Source of the DNA: an uncultured Clostridium sp.
Lineage (GTDB): Bacteria > Bacillota > Clostridia > Lachnospirales > Lachnospiraceae
Assembly: GCA_958349075.1 (NCBI GenBank)
Contig: CATWBR010000114.1
Span: forward strand, 1-10,991
Reading direction: 5' to 3'
DNA: 10,991 nucleotides
Positions 6,889 through 10,991 of the stretch are shown one piece after another (within the stretch, counting starts at the first letter, position 1; each line of letters opens with the position of its first letter). The notes under the pieces were generated by a model that did not search any database, was not told the DNA's origin, and saw nothing but the letters and a program-made list of their open reading frames with translations. The position numbers and the translations under genes were made by a program.

Positions 6889-8164
6889 CATTATTTTATT
6901 TGGCAGTTTCTTTCTGTTTCTGGCTGCAGGAGTTCCGATTGCGTTTGTACTTGTCATTGCAACGGTTTCCTATGCACTTTTCAGCACAGGCGATGCGAAT
7001 CTCGCACTTGTGCCACAGAGAATTATATATGGCGTCAACAGCTTTACAATGCTGTGTCTGCCGTTCTTCGTGCTGGCTGGAAACATTATGAACCACGGCG
7101 GCATTACGATGCGCCTGGTGCGCATGGCACAGTCATTTATCGGACATATCCGCGGCGGGCTCGGCATGGTGGATGTATTGGTATGTATGATGTTCGGTAC
7201 GATTTCCGGATCTGCGGTCGCAGGAACCGCCGCGGTGGGTTCCCTGATGATTCCGGCGATGAAAGAAGAGGGTTATGAACCGGCTTTTGCGGCCGGACTG
7301 ACTTCCGTTGCCTCTACCTGCGCGCCGATTATCCCGCCCAGCCTGGCATTTGTCATTTACGGCGCGGCGGCCAAGGTCTCTGTCGGAGATATGTTTATAG
7401 CCGGTGTTGTGCCGGGCATTCTGATGGGTCTTATCATGATAATGCTTGTGTACGTTTTTGCGCTGAAAAAGAATTTTAAGAAGCTCCCGAAAGCAACCTG
7501 GAAGGAGAGGGGACAGGCTACGGTCAATGCCCTGCCCTGCCTTGGACTTCCTCTGATTGTAGTCGGCGGCATCATGTTCGGCTGGTTTACGCCCACCGAG
7601 GCGGCGGCAGCGGCGGTGTTATACTCCCTGTTCCTCTCCTGTGTCGTATATAAGAGCGTGACACGGAAAACACTCTGGAAAGCCCTGATCGACAGCGCGA
7701 TTGACAGCGGCACGGTAATGCTGATTGTAGGCGGCTGTTACCTGTTCGGCTGGGTTATTTCAAATGAGCGCTGGGCCGTTAAACTGACCGAAGCGCTGGT
7801 GGTGATGAACGCGCCTCTGAGCGTAAAACTGATTCTAATTAATGTGGCTCTGCTAGTTGTGGGTATGTTTATGGACAGCTCACCGGCCATTATGCTGGTG
7901 GCGCCGATCCTGGCTCCCGCCATGCAGGGACTGGGGATTTCCCCCATCCAGACGGGTATGATCGTCTGCATGAACCTGGTAATCGGCCTGAGCACACCTC
8001 CTGTGGGTGTGTGCCTGTATTCCGCAACGAATATTGCCAAGTGCAAGTTCGGGGATACGGTAAAAGCGGCGATTCCGTTTACGATAGCGTCTCTGGTGGC
8101 CCTGGCGCTTGTCACGTTTATTCCGGCTATTTCGCAGATTCCGTTTATCCTGATGGGCCGATAG
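6881..8164 (+). CDS. dctM: TRAP transporter large permease subunit DctM (system 2)
   Basis: A 427-residue permease forming the ion-coupled channel of system 2. DctM motifs in order: PFFVLAGNIMNHGGIT (61-76), SGSAVAGTAAVGSLMIPAM (109-127), the IIPPSLAFVIYGAAAKVSVGD region (150-170), FTPTEAAAAAVLYSL (236-250), and LSTPPVGVCLYSATN (370-384). The start at 6881 was chosen over an in-frame ATG at 6863 because AGGAGG (6869-6874) lies 6 nt before 6881, and the chosen start gives the usual DctM N-terminus beginning at the first membrane segment. The 8-nt overlap with dctQ implies coupled translation. It is followed by a 117-nt spacer with hairpins but no terminator. Confidence 0.95.
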   Translation: MSSIILFGSFFLFLAAGVPIAFVLVIATVSYALFSTGDANLALVPQRIIYGVNSFTMLCLPFFVLAGNIMNHGGITMRLVRMAQSFIGHIRGGLGMVDVLVCMMFGTISGSAVAGTAAVGSLMIPAMKEEGYEPAFAAGLTSVASTCAPIIPPSLAFVIYGAAAKVSVGDMFIAGVVPGILMGLIMIMLVYVFALKKNFKKLPKATWKERGQATVNALPCLGLPLIVVGGIMFGWFTPTEAAAAAVLYSLFLSCVVYKSVTRKTLWKALIDSAIDSGTVMLIVGGCYLFGWVISNERWAVKLTEALVVMNAPLSVKLILINVALLVVGMFMDSSPAIMLVAPILAPAMQGLGISPIQTGMIVCMNLVIGLSTPPVGVCLYSATNIAKCKFGDTVKAAIPFTIASLVALALVTFIPAISQIPFILMGR

Positions 8165-8186
8165 GGCTGCATCGCGGGATGAAAAA

Positions 8187-8247
8187 CGGGATATAAGAAT
8201 CCCGGGCTGTGCTGTGCAAAATGGTAATTGCACCGCTTTTGTGCAGC
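8187..8247 (+). promoter_or_regulatory. Two intercistronic hairpins before the racemase gene
   Basis: CGGGAT (8187-8192) pairs with ATCCCG (8199-8204). GCTGTGCAAAA (8211-8221) pairs with TTTTGTGCAGC (8237-8247) over 11 positions including two G-U pairs. A shorter alternative TGCAA/TTGCA pairing competes with the second stem. Neither has a downstream U-tract, so they are not obvious terminators. They may be processing or mRNA-stability elements setting different expression of transporter and enzyme; they could also be incidental. Confidence 0.35.
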
Positions 8248-8281
8248 GACGGAAAAAGAGATGAATCAGGAGGATTAAGAT

Positions 8282-9292
8282 ATGTTAATAGAACAGATGA
8301 TTAATGTCATCGACGCCCACACGACCGGCACGCCGATCCGTATTGTCACCAGTGGAATTCCAACATTATACGGTAAAAGCGTCAGCGAAAAGATGGATTA
8401 TATGCGTACCCATTACGATCACTTAAGAACCTGCATTATGCAGCAGCCGCGTGGATTTACCTCCCTTGTGGGGGCAATCCTGACCGAACCGGTGGCTCAG
8501 GAAGCTGATTACGGGCTGTTTTATATAGACGATCTGACTTATCAGCCGATGTGCGGTGCCGGGACACTGGCCGTGGCCAAGTCCCTGGTTGCAACGGGGA
8601 TGGTGCCCGTAAAGGAGCCGGAGACGGAAGTGGTGCTTGAGACTCCGACCGGTATTGTGCGGGTGACGGTTGAGGTGAAGGAGGGAAATGCCGGTAAGGT
8701 ATCCCTCAGAAATGTTCCGGCTTTCCTGTATAAAAAGGATTTGGAACTGAATGTCCCGGGCATCGGAGAATTCACCGTAGATATCGGATACGGAGGCAAT
8801 TTTTTCGTGCTGGTTGATATTGACAGGATACATGATGAAATCCGGAAAGAACGGATATCAGACCTGCGTGCGCTGAGCCGCGTAATCCTGAAGGAGGCCA
8901 ATGCCAAAATCCAGGTGGTGCATCCGGTTAACCCGGCAATTAATTACCTGGATCAGCTTTTATACTACAGCACGAAAGCGGAGGAGGACGGCAGTTACAG
9001 GGCACAGTGTATTTTCGGCGATGCCCAGGCGGATATTTCCCCTTGCGGCACCGGCACATCCACCCGCCTTGCGCAGAAATTCTTCCGCGGAGAGATCGGC
9101 CTGAACGAATTATTCCGTCAGAGAAGCGTATGCGGCGGAACCTTTGAGGGACGCCTGGCTGAGACTGCAATGGCGGGAGAATTAAATGCCGTAATTCCGG
9201 TTGTGTCATGCGAAGACGTGCATATTACAGGTTTTAATCAGTTGGTTGTGGAACGTGACGATAAGCTGAAGAACGGTTTTATAAGCTGGTAG
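8282..9292 (+). CDS. Proline racemase / hydroxyproline epimerase-family protein
   Basis: A 336-residue cytoplasmic protein of the proline racemase superfamily (proline racemase, 4-hydroxyproline 2-epimerase, trans-3-hydroxyproline dehydratase), close to the usual length. The N-terminus carries DAHTTGTPIRIVTSGIP (11-27) and YDHLRTCIMQQPRG (45-58). Two catalytic-type cysteines are visible: C91 in PMCGAGT and C255 in DISPCGTGTS. The substrate-amine aspartate preceding the second is D251, and the GYGGNFF segment is at 169-175. Having both Cys points to a racemase/epimerase rather than the dehydratase branch, where the second Cys is replaced by Thr. Odd: the nearly invariant His after the first CysGly (MCGH) is A93 here, and HTxGE is HTTGT, so the substrate may not be proline itself. 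AGGAGG (8268-8273) lies 8 nt before ATG. It sits between dctM and the dehydrogenase in operon 2. Confidence 0.9.
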   Translation: MLIEQMINVIDAHTTGTPIRIVTSGIPTLYGKSVSEKMDYMRTHYDHLRTCIMQQPRGFTSLVGAILTEPVAQEADYGLFYIDDLTYQPMCGAGTLAVAKSLVATGMVPVKEPETEVVLETPTGIVRVTVEVKEGNAGKVSLRNVPAFLYKKDLELNVPGIGEFTVDIGYGGNFFVLVDIDRIHDEIRKERISDLRALSRVILKEANAKIQVVHPVNPAINYLDQLLYYSTKAEEDGSYRAQCIFGDAQADISPCGTGTSTRLAQKFFRGEIGLNELFRQRSVCGGTFEGRLAETAMAGELNAVIPVVSCEDVHITGFNQLVVERDDKLKNGFISW

Positions 9293-9385
9293 GCGGCGGA
9301 TACAGGCTGGTATCAGTGGCCGTCCGGCGATGATGTATTCCGAACTTATTGTGCAGCACCGGAAACATGAAAAGGAGAGAATGAG

Positions 9386-10555
9386 ATGTTTTTAGTAGAT
9401 ACATATACACCAACCAGGGTTTTGTTCGGCCCGGGAAGATTAAAGGAATTGGCAGGCGTGAAACTGCCCGGAAAGAAGGCCCTGATCTGTGTTACAGAGG
9501 ACGGGCTGATGGAAAAATTGGGAATCCAGGACAAGGTTCTCGCACTGCTGAAGGAAAATAATACGGAGGCCGTTGTATTTGATAAAGTAAAACCAAATCC
9601 AACGAAGTCGGGCGTTATGGCGGCGGCGGCTCTGGCAAAAGAGACGGGCTGTGATTTCCTGATTGGCCTTGGCGGAGGAAGCAGCGTGGATACGGCAAAG
9701 GCCGCAGCCATCATGATGGCCAATCCCGGGGATCTCTGGGACTATGCCGGTACGGGCACCGGCGGCAGGAAGGAAGTGAACGCGGCGGCGCCGATCGTCA
9801 CGATTTCAACAACATCCGGCACCGGCACGGAGACGGATCCATATTGTGTAGTTACCAATGAGGATACGAATGAGAAACTGGATTTCGCGCTGGATGCAAT
9901 CTTTCCGGTTCTTTCAATTATCGATCCGGAATTAATGAAGACTCTGCCCCACAGCCTGACTTTGTATCAGGGCTTCGATGCACTGTTCCATGTTGCGGAA
10001 TGCTTTATTTCCAATGAGCATGAGAACCGTCTTCTGGATGTTTACTCCCAGGAGGCCGTGCAGGTGGTAGGGCAGTGGCTTCCGGTAGTATCCGGCGACG
10101 GAGAGAATATGGAAGCGCGTACCTGGATGGCCTATGCCGCCGATATTCTGGGCGGGTACACCCAGGCAATTGTAAATACTACCTCCCACCATATTATTGC
10201 ACAGACAATCGGAGGGCTGTTTCCAAAGGTTACACACGGACTGTCCCTGCTGTTTATTGCCGAGGCGTATTACGGCAAGGTAAAAGAACTTCGCCCGGAG
10301 CTTCTGGACGAACTCGGAACTTTTCTGGGAATCGCCGCCGATCCGGAGGAACCGGGAGCCGGATTTGTTAAAGGCCTGGTGGAACTGATGGAGAAAACCG
10401 GAATGAGAAATACGGCAATGTCGGAGTACGGGATTACCCCGGACGATTTCCAGAAGATCGCCGACATTACCGTTGACAATACCGGTATAGAATGGGAAAA
10501 ATATGCTCTTTCCAAGGAAGATATTATTGAGATATTAGAAAAGAGCTACCGTTAA
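9386..10555 (+). CDS. Iron-containing (group III) alcohol dehydrogenase
   Basis: A 389-residue cytoplasmic NAD(P)-dependent oxidoreductase interconverting alcohols and aldehydes/ketones. The N-terminal nucleotide-binding half has the signature GLGGGSSVDTAKA (94-106) and STTSGTGTETD (141-151). The C-terminal metal domain has D198 and H202 in GFDALFHVAE, H269 in SHHIIAQTIGG and H284 in KVTHGLS, matching the Asp-His-His-His iron/zinc ligand set. The position equivalent to the second conserved His of HxxxH in FucO-type enzymes is Q273, a departure seen in some branches as far as I can recall. The start is fixed by AAAGGAG (9371-9377) 8 nt before ATG. It is 93 nt after the racemase-family gene and is the last protein gene of operon 2. 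Substrate unknown; it may reduce or oxidise a product of the imported compound. Confidence 0.94.
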   Translation: MFLVDTYTPTRVLFGPGRLKELAGVKLPGKKALICVTEDGLMEKLGIQDKVLALLKENNTEAVVFDKVKPNPTKSGVMAAAALAKETGCDFLIGLGGGSSVDTAKAAAIMMANPGDLWDYAGTGTGGRKEVNAAAPIVTISTTSGTGTETDPYCVVTNEDTNEKLDFALDAIFPVLSIIDPELMKTLPHSLTLYQGFDALFHVAECFISNEHENRLLDVYSQEAVQVVGQWLPVVSGDGENMEARTWMAYAADILGGYTQAIVNTTSHHIIAQTIGGLFPKVTHGLSLLFIAEAYYGKVKELRPELLDELGTFLGIAADPEEPGAGFVKGLVELMEKTGMRNTAMSEYGITPDDFQKIADITVDNTGIEWEKYALSKEDIIEILEKSYR

Positions 10556-10576
10556 ATAAGGATTTAATTGAGATGC

Positions 10577-10942
10577 GAGGACGCCTCTGTAAGACGGCGG
10601 ACGGGGTAGTGGGAGGTTGGATATGAGTCTTCAGTCCCGGTTTATAGTTTGTGGTGAGGGGAATCCAGGAGAAAAAATTCCTACAGGGACTCGCTTCCGC
10701 TTGTGGAGCGCACAGCGGATGCTAAGACGTCAAAGAACGCCGTCTAAGCACCGGCGGGCTCCAAGGTCCCCTTCGGAAAGTTTTCTCCTTCCTTCCCCGA
10801 GCAGGTTGTCGACGGGACTGAAGACTCAGCGAAGGTTATTGCCCCGTCCGCCGGCTTCAGAGGCTGATTGTCTCTTTCGTCAAGTGCGGAGGGAGGTCTT
10901 GTCGCGGTCACTATGTTGTCGTGAACCTTTTACCTCGAGGTA
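10577..10942 (+). ncRNA. HEARO-like RNA (IscB/IsrB omega-RNA class), apparently stand-alone
   Basis: A long nested fold is directly visible. The outer stem pairs 10583-10606 with 10842-10864 (7 bp GCCTCTG/CAGAGGC, a small bulge, then 12 bp CGGCGGACGGGG/CCCCGTCCGCCG). The next is a perfect 16-bp stem, 10624-10639 with 10813-10828. Inside are GGGGAA 10658-10663 with 10793-10798, GGAGAAAA 10668-10675 with 10781-10788, and GGGAC 10686-10690 with GTCCC 10766-10770. A multi-hairpin core holds CGCT(T)CC/GGAGCG (10692-10710), GCACAGCGGATGC (10710-10722), AGACG/CGTCT (10725-10745) and TAAGC (10745-10749). That core arrangement matches what I remember of omega-RNAs from IscB systems and of the HEARO motif (HNH endonuclease-associated RNA and ORF). 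Such RNAs guide the transposon-encoded nuclease using sequence at their 5' end. No HNH/RuvC gene is embedded or visible after it. A hairpin at 10906-10927 and palindrome TACCTCGAGGTA (10931-10942) follow; exact ends are uncertain. A 117-codon frame through it looks spurious. Confidence 0.75.
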
Positions 10943-10991
10943 TTTCGGGTTGGATTCAGAGATAATATAAAGCAAACTTTTAAGATTAATT

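Noticed and set aside
10617..10970. 117-codon open frame (TTG start) across the 3' region
   Set aside because: Low-complexity Arg/Ser/Pro-rich translation, unusual start codon, and it runs through both arms of every stem of the structured RNA. The frame is better explained by RNA constraint.
10556..10991. Group I or group II intron
   Set aside because: I could not find a group II domain V-like hairpin or the paired P3/P7 elements of a group I intron, and the adjacent gene is not interrupted; the core fits HEARO/omega-RNA better.

Overview
The window is a stretch of chromosome with all genes on the + strand. The base composition is intermediate (roughly half G+C in the genes, AT-rich between them). 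Shine-Dalgarno sequences are strong AGGAGG/AAAGGAG types, lipoprotein signal peptides are of the Gram-positive kind, and intergenic terminators have classical U-tracts. This fits a Clostridia-class Firmicute, probably a Lachnospiraceae-like gut anaerobe; that assignment is inference from style, not from a marker gene.

Layout. (1) Positions 82-4582 look like one transcription unit: a creatininase-family metallo-amidohydrolase, a complete TRAP transporter (DctP lipoprotein, DctQ, DctM) and a nitrilase-superfamily amidase. It closes with a strong rho-independent terminator at 4611-4647. (2) Positions 4583-5265 hold no gene. They carry that terminator, an 18-bp tandem repeat, a second and probably bidirectional terminator, a sigma-A-like promoter at 5018-5046, an operator-like palindrome just after it, and a leader of about 210 nt. 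(3) Positions 5266-10555 form a second unit: a second complete TRAP transporter, a proline racemase/hydroxyproline epimerase-family enzyme and an iron-dependent (group III) alcohol dehydrogenase. (4) Positions about 10577-10942 have no credible protein but fold into a long, multi-stem RNA. Its core (AGCGGATGC, a short hairpin, then TAAGC) resembles the HEARO RNA / omega-RNA of IS200/IS605-associated IscB and IsrB nucleases. No nuclease gene is inside it or visible after it in the window, so it looks like a stand-alone guide-RNA-type mobile element inserted just downstream of the dehydrogenase gene.

How the genes may work together. TRAP transporters import organic acids and related anionic or zwitterionic small molecules, driven by ion gradients. 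Each of the two importers here is paired with enzymes acting on amide or amino-acid-like compounds: amide/lactam hydrolases with the first, a racemase/epimerase and an alcohol/aldehyde oxidoreductase with the second. The region therefore looks like a scavenging island for small nitrogenous carboxylates whose exact substrates cannot be read from the sequence. Several enzymes carry substitutions at positions usually conserved in their families (first-motif His to Ala in the racemase, His to Tyr and Glu to His at metal-ligand positions in the creatininase-family protein, His to Gln in the dehydrogenase), which argues against copying the textbook substrate onto them.
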